The notes: a model not told the origin generated them from the sequence alone. A stretch of DNA of 64,000 bases from Elmis aenea (GCA_947652605.1 OX393580.1:20604159-20668158); one strand, 5' to 3'. Positions 35,445 through 46,345 are shown, counted from the first letter of the stretch. Numbers and translations: made by a program.

Positions 35445-35724
35445 CTAGATGATTTACCCGGCGTTGCACGGGTGATTACAATTCTCTTTTATCAATCACA
35501 GACTACTCGCGCTCCGCGCTCGCTCCTGGTGGACGTTCTCAGACGTGCAATAACAGACTACTCGCGCTCGCGCTCGGCGGACGTTTCGGGCCGTTCTTTA
35601 TACGACGTTTGATCCGTCAGGTCCTAAATAGTAACTGTGCAAAATTTGGTCCCGATCGATCAACGGACCTAGGATTCTATAGCGAACAAACAAACAAACA
35701 AACAAACAAGCTCTTTTTTATATA
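35445..35724 (+). repeat. CpG-rich retroelement piece with CAAA-type tail
   Basis: Second copy of the 1-165 repeat: TTTACCCGGCGTTGCACGGG, TTCTCTTTTATCAATCACAG and GACTACTCGCGCTCCGCGCT twice. It extends further, through GGTCCCGATCGATCAACGGA, to five CAAA units followed by CTCTTTTTTATATATA. A short simple repeat after a fixed tail suggests a LINE or SINE 3' end. The mariner inserted at the TA in its final TATATA. Confidence 0.6.
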
Positions 35725-35726
35725 TA

Positions 35727-36642
35727 CGAGGGTCAGTCAAATATAAACCGGACTTTTTTCCATGCCACTGAACGAGCGATCGTTCGCACCTGATACCCAA
35801 TGGGACTGTTAATGGGGGTGTCGTGACTCATTCTTAGTCGAAAACATAACCTCACATTTGTTTGTTTTTGAGCTAGCACTACGAGTGAGCAAGTAGTGCC
35901 CAATGCCGTGGCACAACGCATTGTTATTAAGTTTTTGGCGAATGAAAAAGTGAAACCCATCGATATTTTGATAAAATTACGTAAACAGTTTGGCAATGAA
36001 ACCTTATCTAGGACACAAGTGTTTGCACGGCATAAATCGTTCGCTGGTGGCCGTGGTGAAGTGCAAAACTTGCCCCATCCGCGTCGCCCCTAGACCAGAA
36101 TAATCTCAAACAACATTCAAGCAGTTCGAGGGCTTATTGAAGGGAACCGGCGGTTAACAGTGGATGACATTTGTAAAAGCATTGGACTAAGCGAACTATT
36201 GGACAAAGTCAAGACATCCTATAGGTCCAAAAGACGTGGCGTTCCCATTCGCAGCGTTGCTCTAGTACGACAACGCTAGACCGCATACTGCCGCCTTAAC
36301 CAAAGATAAATTAACAAAAATGCATTGGACTACTATTGAAAATGCCCCTTACAGCCCTGACTTATCACCGTGTGATTATCATTTATTCGGACCACTCAAG
36401 GAGGCGTTAGGAGGACAACAATTCCAAAATAATGAAGAGGTGAAGCAATTTATGTGTAATTGGCTTCGCACACGTACCACTTCTTTTTACAATAAAGGAA
36501 TACAAAAACTGCCAATCCGTTGGCAAAAGTGTGTAAATGTCAACGGAAACTATGTAGAAAAATGAGTTGTGCGTATATTTGAAAATTTCTAATTTAATAC
36601 AGAGTATGGAAAAAAGTCCGGTTTATATTTGACTGGCCCTCG
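35727..36642 (+). mobile_element. Internally deleted mariner element
   Basis: Inverted ends CGAGGGTCAGTCAAATATAA and CGAGGGCCAGTCAAATATAA, continuing ACCGGACTTTTTTCC, with TA on both sides. Total 916 bp against roughly 1.3 kb for a complete mariner. The ~35-base ends differ at a single position, so decay is modest although the gene is broken. Confidence 0.9.
35875..36565 (+). pseudogene. mariner transposase, broken by a central deletion
   Basis: The N-terminal helix-turn-helix part is read from 35896 (NAVAQRIVIKFLANEKVKPI, then KLRKQFGNETLSRTQVF) up to a stop after HPRRP at 36091. The C-terminal part is read at 36320-36565: NAPYSPDLSPCDYHLFGPLK, the mariner motif that holds the last catalytic Asp of DD34D, then LPIRWQKCVNVNGNYVE. 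The segment with the first two catalytic Asp residues (HDNARPH-type block) is missing or reduced to CRTTTLDRIL-like remnants in other frames. Not functional. Confidence 0.85.
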
Positions 36643-37353
36643 TAGATTTCATAGGAGTATTTATTTCATAAAAATTCAAAAATTGTGCCATTTTGCTAAT
36701 GTTAACGATTGGAAGCGAAAATGCTAATCAAATTGAAAATGCAAGTAAAGAATCTTACGTAGTTTTTGATTCTGAAAAACTTTTATGTTTACACTTTTCT
36801 CGTAAAATAATCAGGGGAGTCAATATTTGCAAATATTTAATTTTGCATGGTAAAGTCCTTTGTACTATATTTTCAGTCAACATTATGTATATTTTGATAT
36901 AAGAAATAACAATTTGTCGTTGTATATAATAATTTAAATTTCCCCGCGAAAGTGTTCCTCCGCAAGCAATAAAATATTTTGTTTGTTTGTTTTTTTTTTA
37001 ATTAAAAAAAAAGTGTTTTATGTTGTGTTTTTTTTGAGAAAAAAATATGTGTCTACCTCTTACTTATATATTTCATTTTGTTATGTACTGTTTTTTTATG
37101 AATTTAAATTTTTTTATGAAACAAAAGACTTGTTATTCAAGAATTACCAGCAAAAATTACACTCACTGACAAAAATTATATTTAAATAAAATAATTTATA
37201 ATTAAATATAAAAGGCGGCAAAAATTGTTTTTGCCCAGGGAAGCGGAAAAGCTAAATCGGGCCCTGGATGGGAACGTTTGTTTAATCTCATAACTTGCAG
37301 ACATTTTTGTGCTATTTACCCAAATTTCAAAGTTTCAGACACAGTTATTTTTA

Positions 37354-38200
37354 TTAAACTTTTTTAAACTGAAATGGTAAAAGTGTGTCTATAGTGTACT
37401 GTTCCTTTGATACTGTAAGGGTTATACATAAGTTCATGCGGTTTTTTGTATGGATATACAAGAAAGACAATAATATTACAATCACTGAAATACTGCCCAT
37501 CAGCATCCATTCGCTTGTGCCATTTTCCAGGCAAAAGTTAAATACCGCTTCCAAAAAATCTTCGTCCTTTAAATTTAAATCGATATACTTACTGATACAA
37601 TTTTTGCACTTCTTCAGTGTTACTGAACCGTTTACCAGCCAGTGTGTGTTGCAAACATTGAAAGTACAAATTTGAAGAAAGCATATCGGTTGAAAAAGCT
37701 GCATGAGGCTATACTTCCCATTCCAATTGCAAGATGGTTTTTATTATCAATGAGAAAACATTTTTTTGTGTCTGGCAACAAGGGCGATGCTTGTTGTCAA
37801 TCTCTGGTTACCGTTGTGGTCTCATAACTGATGAGGGGCCCATTTCCCAACTTTTTGGATCTTTTTCATTGCATGTAGCTTGTGTAAGACTGTTTAGCTA
37901 ATTCATTTGTTAATTGGGTAGGGTCAGCATGTAGGAGAGCTTAAAGAGCATCATCACCTGTTTCTTGGGGTCTTGCGCTCCTGGGTTTGTCTTCAAAGCT
38001 AGTTTCACCGTTTTTAAACTTTTTGTACCAGTTTTCAACTGTTGTTTCACCAATACAACCTTTTCCATGCGCTTGTTCATTCATTCGCTTTGCTTCTGAT
38101 TTAGATTTACTTAAATTAATTAAGATAAAAAGGCAGTGATGCAAGTAAATTTATCTGGAGCCATAGTTTAAATTTTAAATATGTAGTTTGCGAAATACGA
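37354..38200 (-). pseudogene. Second, older mariner-family transposase relic
   Basis: Minus strand, in order: HHCLFILINLSKSKSEAKRM ... ETTVENWYKKFKNGETSFED and KPRSARP (38144-37941, HTH part); then with frameshifts LHAMKKIQKVGKWAPHQL at about 37870-37820, HRPCCQTQK, and near the C-terminus KWHKRMDADGQYF at about 37520-37480. These are the usual successive motifs of irritans/cecropia-type mariners. The block with the catalytic Asp residues is gone. Terminal repeats could not be located. Confidence 0.75.
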
Positions 38201-38816
38201 GCGGTTTTAAGATGTCAAAATATTTGCATGTTCTCTATTGTTGATTGGGAAAACTTATGCAGATGCACTTTACTGAAACATATATCTTTAACATCCTCTA
38301 TAATGTAAAACCTTACAGTTTGTTAAATTACGCAGCGTTCGTATTGTGGCCGTGAGATTTTTCAACAATAAAAAATGTAAAAGTGGTTAAAATAAATGAA
38401 ATACAAAGATTTACTTTGTACAGTAAAAAATTTATTGCAGTACAAAGGCCAACAGTACCTACGTGCCTTCAAGCAATTTTCCATTCTTATTAAATCAAAT
38501 TTACACGCTGGATTTATGGAGCAACGTTTAGTTCTAATTAAAATAATGCAAATTTTAATAAAGCACATGCTTCTGGTTACAAGAATATGTAAAGTAATGA
38601 AATTTGTTAAGAGTAGTTTCCACCTACTAAGTAAAAGCTATATGCACTACAGAACTTCTAAGATCGGGAGCTTTTTACTTTACTTAGAAAGTCTTTAGCA
38701 CTAAAAATCTTGTAAAGAGTATGTAGACAAAAGACAAAGTATTTTTTATAATTTTGCAAACGCTTTTGTGCTTTTAACAATCACGACAGTTGTAATTATA
38801 TGTATTTATAACAATG
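38201..38816. other. No gene recognised
   Basis: A 100-codon + strand ORF (38396-38698) has no recognisable similarity and lies between decayed transposons; treated as chance. Confidence 0.4.
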
Positions 38817-39031
38817 TTGACCCTTTGAGTCCCAATTTGTTTTCTTACGTTTTTTGATATAATTTTTATGTATATCTTTAGATACAGTTGTAAAGAAGTT
38901 AAAAACAATATATGCAAAAAAAACACAAGGGTGGACATTTAGGGGTGGTGGGACATATATGTCCCATTGGGTAATGGGAATGGGATATGTATGTCCCAAT
39001 GGAAATAAAATAACTTATATGTATTTGTATC

Positions 39032-39453
39032 TTCACAAAATTTTCAAGCGTGCCATGGAAAACAATTATTTAAAAACCACACTGACGTTTAAATGACATT
39101 TGTTGATTAAGATTTTTTTGTTTTCCACGGCACGCTTGAAAATTTTGTGAAACCTAACTTATTTCTGTTAAACATTTATTTTTTATTTCTTATTAGTTTT
39201 GCACTAAAAGCAACTTATTATTACATCTTTGAATTCAGAAAAAAAAATGTCTACATGAATCAGTTAAAAAAAAAATAGATGGTGCCATTTGAAGAAGAAA
39301 AATGGCTATCGTTTGACATTTAAGTTGAACTTGAAAAAAAAATGAAATCCAATTCAGTTTATAGTATTTGAGGAGTCATTTCATTTACTTTTTTGTTCAT
39401 CAAAATCGGACCACAAAACAACAGAGTTACAGCTTGCGGCGTTTTTTGTGTGA
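39032..39453. mobile_element. Truncated TACAGGGTGTCACAC-family foldback
   Basis: Matches 45389-46142: TTCACAAAATTTTCAAGCGTG on both arms, CAACTTAT(T/G)ATTACATC, and the right end AGCTTGCGGCGTTTTTTGTG then TGATA where TGACACCCTGTA is expected. The left arm is cut at about 39032. It lies inside the piggyBac element, just past the Cys-rich C-terminus of its gene. Confidence 0.75.
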
Positions 39454-40357
39454 TAGGAGGCAAAACATTTTTTGCGCAACGGCACATTACATGTTGTAGT
39501 TCTTTTTTCATTCTTTTTTTAAGCAGTTGTAACAGCTTCTCCTTGTAGGCCCTTCAACTGGTAGATGGTCACCTACATTTAATAACAACTTAGATTTGGT
39601 AGGTGGTCCACCGTATTGCCGTTTACGAACGACATTCGCATGCTGTCTACCATAACATTAACGATTCAGCAAGGGGAACCAAAAAATCCAAAAACTTTTT
39701 CTTTTCTTTTTCTTTCCTTCCTTTTATTTCGCGGAAAACAATCCAGTAATTTACTGCTGCTCTCATAAATAAACCGCAAAATACTTTTTTCCACCATAGC
39801 ACATTATAAAAAAGCATCCAAAAACTATGATAACATCGTACTGATATGTAGAGCATACAGATTTTGTCTTCTTCTCTTTCAAAATCTTAAAACGTTCGTT
39901 GGTTTTATCAGCAATCCAGATAAATAGACTTTTAGGGAACAACTTGAAGAAAACATCGATTTCAGATGATGATCGATCTAAATTTGCAAGTACAAAGAAT
40001 TTTTATTTGAATATTTTTCCTGGGCTGAAAGTTCCCGTCTGTTGGCACCCATTTATCAAGAATTATGGTTGGTTGTTCTTCTATTTAACTTTCTTCGAAG
40101 GACGAGTTTTCCGACAAACGTCCATTTTGTTTTCTATTTTCTAACTTTCTTTTTCTCCAGCTTGCTTCATTTTCTGCTTCTTTCTTTTTATTCCCAGCTT
40201 CTCTACTTGTTAACGGTCGCGTACTTTCATCACTGGAAATGTCTATAGATGACCGAGAATAGTCTTAACCACTGTCTTCCATCACTTCTTCTACATCCGA
40301 AATATCGAAACTATTATCGGCCAAGTGCATCAGTTCTTCTTCGGACAACGGTTTCAT
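39454..40357 (-). pseudogene. piggyBac transposase relic with a large internal deletion
   Basis: Minus strand from ATG at 40357: MKPLSEEELMHLADNSFDI, acidic DVEEVMEDSG, stop; then KWVPTDGNF, LFPKSLFIWIADKTNERFKI and VCSTYQYDVIIVFGCFFIMC, which match the piggyBac core opening (I..I...TN......K ... YEIIIFLGI...M). The catalytic-Asp core is deleted. The end keeps the Cys-rich tail: NVGDHLPVEGPTRRSCYNCL, then a frame change to NVPLRKKCF-like text. Several stops; non-functional. Confidence 0.8.
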
Positions 40358-40640
40358 TCTGTTGTAAAATATATGATTATAATACCAATGGGTCATATAC
40401 GTATATCCCATCAGTAGATACCATTGGTACATACATGTCCTATTAGTTGATATTACAAAAAATATGTTATTTATAATCGCATAGCAAAAAAATAGAATTT
40501 TTGGTTTAGATATATAACTAATACGATGCCAGGTTACCACTGGGACAACAGCTAAACGAATTTTTATGCAATTATTTCCCACTGAGCATCTTCAACACTT
40601 CTCTGGGACGTATTAAGCCCCATGGGACTCAAAGGCTTAA

Positions 40641-41555
40641 ATTAGTATTAAAGTTATTTGTCTTGATAATATGTCAAAAATATACAAATTTATAATAGCC
40701 CAGTGAATTTGGTTTAAAAAAAAGTTTAATTCATATAATAGTAACAAGAATTTGTAAAGCCCTGTTACATAAAATTCTATTTCTATCTAATCGACGATTA
40801 AATAAAAGTTAGCTTTAAAACCTGCTTGTATTTAAGATGCTATTTACAAGTATTGTTTACTTTCATTAATTCAGTATTTTAATTTCCTTTTGTGTATGCA
40901 ATAACGCAAGAGACTAATAGACTCGATAAGTTTTACTTTTCAACAATGTATTGGAATTCGAAATATCCTTTCTCAGTGTAGTAATTTACGGCCTAATCTT
41001 AAGTTAATGATAGGCACTCCTTTATGCCCTATTCACACTTTGTAACTTGTAAATGACCCAGTCACCCACTTGTACTAAGTATTTCTAACGTAAAAGTAAA
41101 ATTGAGATAATGATTTGGAGCTTTTATGTTCGAATTACTGAACCAAATTTTTTTCGGATCGCTTTTTGGAACGTTTTTTTAAGATAAGCTTTGTTGCGCT
41201 AAGCGTCGTGGCTTTTATCTTGGACGTCCATAACAATTGAAGAACGACGCGAGACTGCCACCTTTGATCATCGACTCATCGTTTAAGATACCGATTAACT
41301 CAAAAAAAATCTATATTTCAGTAATGCAGTAAAATTAACCTATCATATTTTAATCAATAATGAGATTTATTACTCAGTAAAACGTATAAAAAGGAATCAA
41401 ATGGCGAGTATAAAATCAGTGGGGATAATAAACAAAGTAATAAAGATCCAATCAACTTATCGTAAAATCTGGGGTAATAAAAACATTACGTTTTTAGAAA
41501 GCTCTTAATTGGTTCACATTAGGCGCCGATGGCTCGACCATTAAGCAAAATAAAT
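40641..41555. other. No gene recognised
   Basis: No supported feature; 41130-41290 has more mixed composition (TTGTTGCGCTAAGCGTCGTG, GAACGACGCGAGACTGCC) but no recognisable product. Confidence 0.4.
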
Positions 41556-41559
41556 ATTT

Positions 41560-42362
41560 CATCAACTTTGGATTTTTAAATGAAAAACCCTTATATTAAT
41601 AAACTTTTTGAATTTTCTGGCCATTTTAAGACATAAATACCTATTAAGATCTTGTAGTGGCCAAAGTGTATATTTGTGAAGTAATTCGCATTTAAAAATA
41701 CCCGACACATCCACCAAATTTTATTTGTGCGTTAAAAAACTCCAAAAAAGGTTGAACATCTTTGATTCTATAGAAAATAAAATTTTCAAATTAGTGTTGA
41801 TTAAAAAGACAATATCAAAGTTATCTTAAAGTTGGTTTAAACTTTTCTTGACACAACTTACATCAACTTTTGATTTTTTAATGAAATGCCCTGTAAATTA
41901 ATGTAATTTTTTAGAATCTTTTGATCATTTTAAGACATAAATATGAAGGTCTTAGTGTGGCTAAAGCGTATAGTTATGAAGTTATTCCCAATTATAATTT
42001 TTTTGTAGAAAACTGACTGACACCTCCACCAAATTAGCTTTGTGTGTTAAGATATATTCAAAATGGTTGATTATTTTCGATTCTGGTACAGATAAAATTT
42101 TAAACTGAGCATCGTGTAAAAAGGCATTTTCAAAGCTATCTAAAAGTTTCCTTAAAATTTTCTTGACTTATACGGAGTGTTCAAAACTTGCATCAACATT
42201 TAATTTTCAAATGTAATACCCTGCATATTATAAATTTTTTTGAACCTTTAGATCATTTTAAGAAATAATTATTAAGTCTTATAGCGTCTGAAGTGTATAT
42301 TTATGAAGTTAATCGCATGTAAAAATTTTATTTTTAGAATACCCGGCATCTCCACCAATCTG
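41560..42362. repeat. Diverged tandem repeat, period ~300-330 bp, ~2.5 units
   Basis: CATCAAC(T/A)TT begins units at 41560, 41861 and 42191. Each then has ACATTTTAAGA(C/A)ATAA-type text, GAAGT(T/A)ATTCGCAT, and C(C/A)TCCACCAA(A/T). The third unit is cut by the hAT fragment at 42363. Confidence 0.65.
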
Positions 42363-42462
42363 TTTCATTTTTTTAATGTTATTTATAACCTTATGTAACG
42401 AAAACAAATAATAAATAACTTTAAACAATAACGTAACGATTTAAAATGTTATTTGATCCCTG
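42363..42462. mobile_element. Right-end fragment of the AACGTTAT hAT family
   Basis: Matches 33690-33789: TTTTTTTAATGTTATTTATAAC, TATGTAACGAAAACAAATAA, ACAATAACGTAACGATTTAA and a final ATCCCTG. The left part of the element is absent. Confidence 0.75.
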
Positions 42463-42472
42463 ATTGCAGAAG

Positions 42473-43213
42473 ATGAAGAAACCGACGTCTTTGGGCTGGT
42501 TTAGTATTCCTACAGGAGATTTTGAACACAAAAAGTGAGTAATTATTTAACAACTTTATTAATTAGGAAATTAAATTACGTATAATATAATAATAACAAA
42601 AATAGTAATAAACAATTTTAAGAACAAATTTGGTGTTCTACATTGGCCAAGTTTTTCACTAAATTGTTTTTTTATACTCCTACCATATTTAATTTAGAGA
42701 AATGTATCTACTAGTTAAAAATAATTATTTAGGGAATGTGTAGCAGTAAACCTATTATTAATTGGTAACAAACGATTATTTATTAATTATTGAACCTATT
42801 GCTTTCGGAATAACGTGTAATTTGATACAACTGTAAACTTTGATAATGTATTGTTGCAGTAAAACATAGTTTCGATGCAGAATTGGTTATCGAAATAATT
42901 AATGTGCAATATATTATGTATTTATTTGTTCCATTTTTGTTGCAGGCCAGTATACAACATGGAGAGTACAGAACTAATAGATTGTGAACTAAACTTCTTA
43001 AACATTGAAAAAATATCATGGAATGTAATAGCATTTTTTATTTCCATATCAATTGCTCCATCTTCAGGGAACATTAAAAATTGGTATTGGAAATTACACC
43101 TAAAATTTTGTTATTGCTTAAAGAAGTGGCAAGAAATTATTTTTAATGCTTTATGGAGTCACAAACAGTCAAAAAAGAGCGGACACGTTTTTTTTTTAAA
43201 GCGAAATAAATAA
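42473..43213 (+). CDS. Hypothetical two-exon small ORF
   Basis: Exon A 42473-42534 (ATGAAGAAACCG..., ends AAAAA|GTGAGT) and exon B 42946-43213 (TTTTTGTTGCAG|GCCAGTATAC..., ends with TAA) join in frame to 109 codons: MKKPTSLGWFSIPTGDFEHK, then KPVYNMESTELIDCELNF, a hydrophobic stretch NVIAFFISISIA, and a basic tail. Both splice sites are close to consensus, with a T-rich tract before the acceptor. No domain is recognised, and exon A starts 11 bases after a hAT end, so part of this may be transposon-derived or chance. AATAAA occurs over the stop codon. Confidence 0.25.
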
Positions 43214-44185
43214 AGCAATCGCAAAATCAAGACGCAAGACCGAAAGGAATAAAATTTTGTTCTTAAAAAACTTGGGTAAGAAAACAATTTTATTTGCTAG
43301 ATGGTTATTAAAAAGTCCAAAATTATCTGGTTAATTAAAAGATACATTTAAAATGTGCAATTAAAAGCAAGCAAGTTTTTTGAGTAGCAGATACATTTTT
43401 CTGTTCATCTAATTGTAAGTTGCATTGGATTGACAAATTCTAATCTAGAAAATTCCTTTAGTATTATGACATAAATTTCTAGTTATTAGTTTTTATAAAA
43501 AAGTTGAGTAATTGCGTTTTTCTACAAAACGCTTACCCTGTAGGGTTCACATAGCCAGACGTCTCACAAATACCCCCCAACTCCAGCCATATTCGACGGT
43601 GTAGCCATTATTCCACCGCTTTGAATATAATAGATGTGTTTACCCACCGAATGGTATCTACAGTGTAAAAGATTTTTATTTTCTCTCTAAGTAAATAAAT
43701 TACAAATTCAGCGGCGGTACTGTCTTGAACTTGTTTGAACTTGACCTAGACGTCGCGCGTTGCGGTATTTGATCTAGTCATCTAGTGTAATCGCTGTAAT
43801 TGAGTGGCAATGAACAACATTGTTAATTAGCTATAGGCATAATTTCCTTTGTATTAAATCGAGTGTGTTTCCAGTGGAACTTTGACCTCATTAACGTGTG
43901 CTTTATAAACTGGATGAGGTCTAGCGTCGTGTAATTAAGTGAAATTACTTCTGTCTCATTTGGTGGCAAAGCTTTAAATTATGTCCTACCAACTGTTGAG
44001 AAGTTAACGTGCTTTAATCATTTTCACGTAGCTTTCTTAGGTTTTTGTTAGTAAACTTGTTTAATTAAAAAATAACAAACTTCATTTGTCGTGTTTCTGT
44101 TGACTTTCACTTTTTTAACAATTTCGCACGACTTCTTTGTTTTTCTAGATTAAAGAGCAGCGTAAAACTATGAAACTAGTTAGCA
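43214..44185. other. Relatively repeat-free sequence, no gene recognised
   Basis: Contains stretches of mixed composition (43550-43640, and GACCTAGACGTCGCGCGTTGC at about 43744) unlike the AT-rich transposon filler. It could be conserved host non-coding sequence; no exon could be supported. Confidence 0.35.
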
Positions 44186-44382
44186 ATTAGAATCAAAGTT
44201 TTGAAAAATTTGTCAAGTGTATTTTCCTGGATGTTTTAGTCAAAAATTCAATTATTATTGGCTTTATTATTATTTATTTGTAAGTAAATATGTTCTTCAA
44301 CACTAAGCCAATCAATAACAAATTACCGGTTTACTTAGACGATTAGAAATATTTTTTACAGCTCATGAACAGTTTTAAATTG

Positions 44383-44914
44383 TACAGGGAGGTCCAAATT
44401 TGATGGTATTACATAGGTATCTCGCTTAATACTCAAGATAGAGAAATGGTTAAATTACCAAAAATGTGCAATTTTTTAAGACAAACTCGTTTTCAAAAAT
44501 ATTCTATCGTTTCCGTGTTTAGATTTAAAAAAAAAGTGATTTTTTGCCAAATTTATAATATCATACCTTCGTTATTGTTGTAATTATCCAAAAAAAAAAT
44601 GTATGGAGATTATTTTTTAATATTTTTATGTTAAATTCGATAATAATTTTTTTTTTGTATTAACGAATTTTACATAATGATATCTAAAAATAACCTGCAT
44701 ATGTACACTTTGCGATATTTACAAAAGTACTAACACATTATAAATTTTACAAAAAAACACTTGTTTTTAATAACTCAAAAACCGGAAATATTTGAAAAAT
44801 GTTCTGCGTTTGTCACAAAAAAAACTGCACATTTTTTGGTAATTTAACCGTTTCTCTGCCTTGAATATTAAGCGAAATACCCATGTAATCCCATCGAATT
44901 GGGACTACCCTGTG
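44383..44914. mobile_element. Foldback of the TACAGGGTGGTCC family
   Basis: Left TACAGGGAGGTCCAAATTTG, right CGAATTGGGACTACCCTGTG; inner arms GGTATCTCGCTTAATACTCA / TTGAATATTAAGCGAAATACC, then GGTTAAATTACCAAAAATGTG and its inverse. Same family as 7473-8104. No transposase. Confidence 0.75.
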
Positions 44915-45388
44915 CCTTTTTTAGCTTGTAAAAAATTAAAAAAAAAAATGGCTTTATTTAATGTAAATATGCTAAACAACACTTAGACAATCCAAAATGA
45001 CTACCAGTTTATTAAGAAAACGATTAAAAATATTTTTATACGTCTTACCAAAGTTTTTATAAATTTGCCAAGTGATACGCGTGGAATTTTGTTTGTCAAT
45101 AATATAAAAAAATTATTAATATTGGCTTTATTGTTCGAAAATATGTTAAACAACATTTAACCAATCAAAAACTTTTTTTAGTAGATTAAAAATATTTTGT
45201 ACGTCTAATCAAAGTTTCTGAAAGTTTTTTTATACCTTTTTTGTACACTTTTGTCAAAAACTCAAAAAAACACTTATTAGTTTTTTTTTTAATACGTTGA
45301 ACAACATTGGATAACCCATTACGAATACCAGATAATCCAAAAAACAATTACTTTTTTTTTTGCTGCTTATCAGTGTATCAGTGTAGTA

Positions 45389-46142
45389 TACAGGGTGTCA
45401 CACAAAAAACGCCGCAAGCTGTAACTCCGTTGTTTGTGGTCCGATTTTGGTGAAAAAAAAACTAAATGAAATGGCTCCTCAAATACTATAAACCGAATTG
45501 GATTTCAATTTTTTTCAAAGTCAACTTAAATGTCAAACGATAGTCAATTTTTTTTTCCAAACGGCACCATCTATTTTTTTTACTAATTCTGGTAGACATT
45601 TTTTTTATAAATTCAATGATGTAATCATAAGTTAATTTTAGTACAAAACTAATAAGAAATAAAAAATTAAAGTTCCACTAAAATAGGTTAGGTTTCACAA
45701 AATTTTCAAGCGTGCCATGGCAAACAAAAAAAAATCTCTATCAACAAATGTAATTTAAACGTCAGTGTGGTATTTAAATGATATTTGTTGATTAAGATTT
45801 TTTTTGTTTTCCATGGCACGCTTGAAAATTTTGTGAAACCTAACCTATTTTAGTTAAACTTTCATTTTTTATTTCCTATTAGTTTTGCACTAAAATTAAC
45901 TTATGATTACATCATTGAATTCAGAAAAAAAATGTCTACCAGATATAGTAAAAAAAAATAGATGGTGCCATTTGGAAAAAAAATTGACTATCGTTTGACA
46001 TTTAAGTTGAACTTGAAAAAAATTGAAATCCAATTCAGTTCATAGCATTTGAGGAGCCATTTCATTTCATTTTTTGTTCATCAAAATAGGACCACAAACA
46101 ACGGAGTTACAGCTTGCGGCGTTTTTTGTGTGACACCCTGTA
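45389..46142. mobile_element. Complete 754-bp palindrome (TACAGGGTGTCACAC family)
   Basis: Ends TACAGGGTGTCACACAAAAA and TTTTTGTGTGACACCCTGTA; the two ~375-base arms pair almost throughout (GCCGCAAGCTGTAACTCCG / CGGAGTTACAGCTTGCGGC; CACGCTTGAAAATTTTGTG / CACAAAATTTTCAAGCGTG), leaving a very short loop near 45768. No coding content. A truncated copy is in the piggyBac at 39032-39453. Confidence 0.85.
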
Positions 46143-46345
46143 TGTCCTTGGAACTTTTCTTGTCAAAATTCAAAACAATTATTATTAGCTGTACCTATAT
46201 TTTGTAAATACGTTTAACAACACTTTAAACAATTTAAAACTACTACCAATTTATTTAGAAAATGATTAAAAATATTTTTACATCCTATCAGTTTTTATAA
46301 ATTTGCCAAGTGTAGTATACCCCTGAAACTTTTTTTATTCAAAAA

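Larger units (their letters stand above)
34305..36889. mobile_element. Degenerate TACAGG palindrome inside the hAT element
   Basis: Left TACAGGATTGACTGAGAGTA, right TTTTCAGTCAACATTATGTA. Pairing continues with TTGTACAATAGGACTTTACCAT against ATGGTAAAGTCCTTTGTACT and, beyond an inserted block, GCAAATGTTGGCTCCCCTGA against TCAGGGGAGTCAATATTTGC. Its interior is filled by later insertions. Confidence 0.55.
34027..37266. mobile_element. 3.24-kb hAT element (CAGGGCC ends, duplication GATGGGAA) hosting four further insertions
   Basis: Ends CAGGGCCAGATCTAGGAGG and AAATCGGGCCCTG, flanked by GATGGGAA (34019-34026, 37267-37274). Inside are a TACAGG-type palindrome (34305-36889), an insertion at 34347-34701, a LINE/SINE piece (35445-35724) and a mariner (35727-36642). 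What remains of the element itself is about 0.65 kb, including GGCGGCAAAATTGG / AAAGGCGGCAAAAATTG near the ends; no hAT transposase remains. Confidence 0.8.
38821..40636 (-). mobile_element. Decayed piggyBac element with a foldback inserted
   Basis: Ends CCCTTTGAGTCCCA (38821) and TGGGACTCAAAGGC (40636) face outward next to TTGA (38817-38820, a decayed TTAA) and TTAA (40637-40640), the target used by piggyBac. Near both ends are palindromic motifs such as GGGACATATATGTCCC (38949 onward), GGATATGTATGTCCC and TATACGTATATCCC, likely transposase sites. A transposase relic (39454-40357) and a TACAGGG foldback piece (39032-39453) lie inside. Confidence 0.8.
44190..46345. repeat. Diverged ~190-200-bp tandem repeats split by two foldbacks
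   Basis: Units contain TTATTATTGGCTTTATT, AAACAACA(C/T)TTA..CAAT, ACCAGTTTATT(A/T)AGAAAACGATT and GTTTTTATAAATTTGCCAAG; occurrences near 44210, 44940, 45110 and 46180. The foldbacks at 44383-44914 and 45389-46142 interrupt the array. Confidence 0.55.

Noticed and set aside
43550..43950. Second CpG-containing promoter-like region
   Set aside because: A few CGs (GTCGCGCGTTGCGG) but no splice donor, initiator or neighbouring exon that could be supported.
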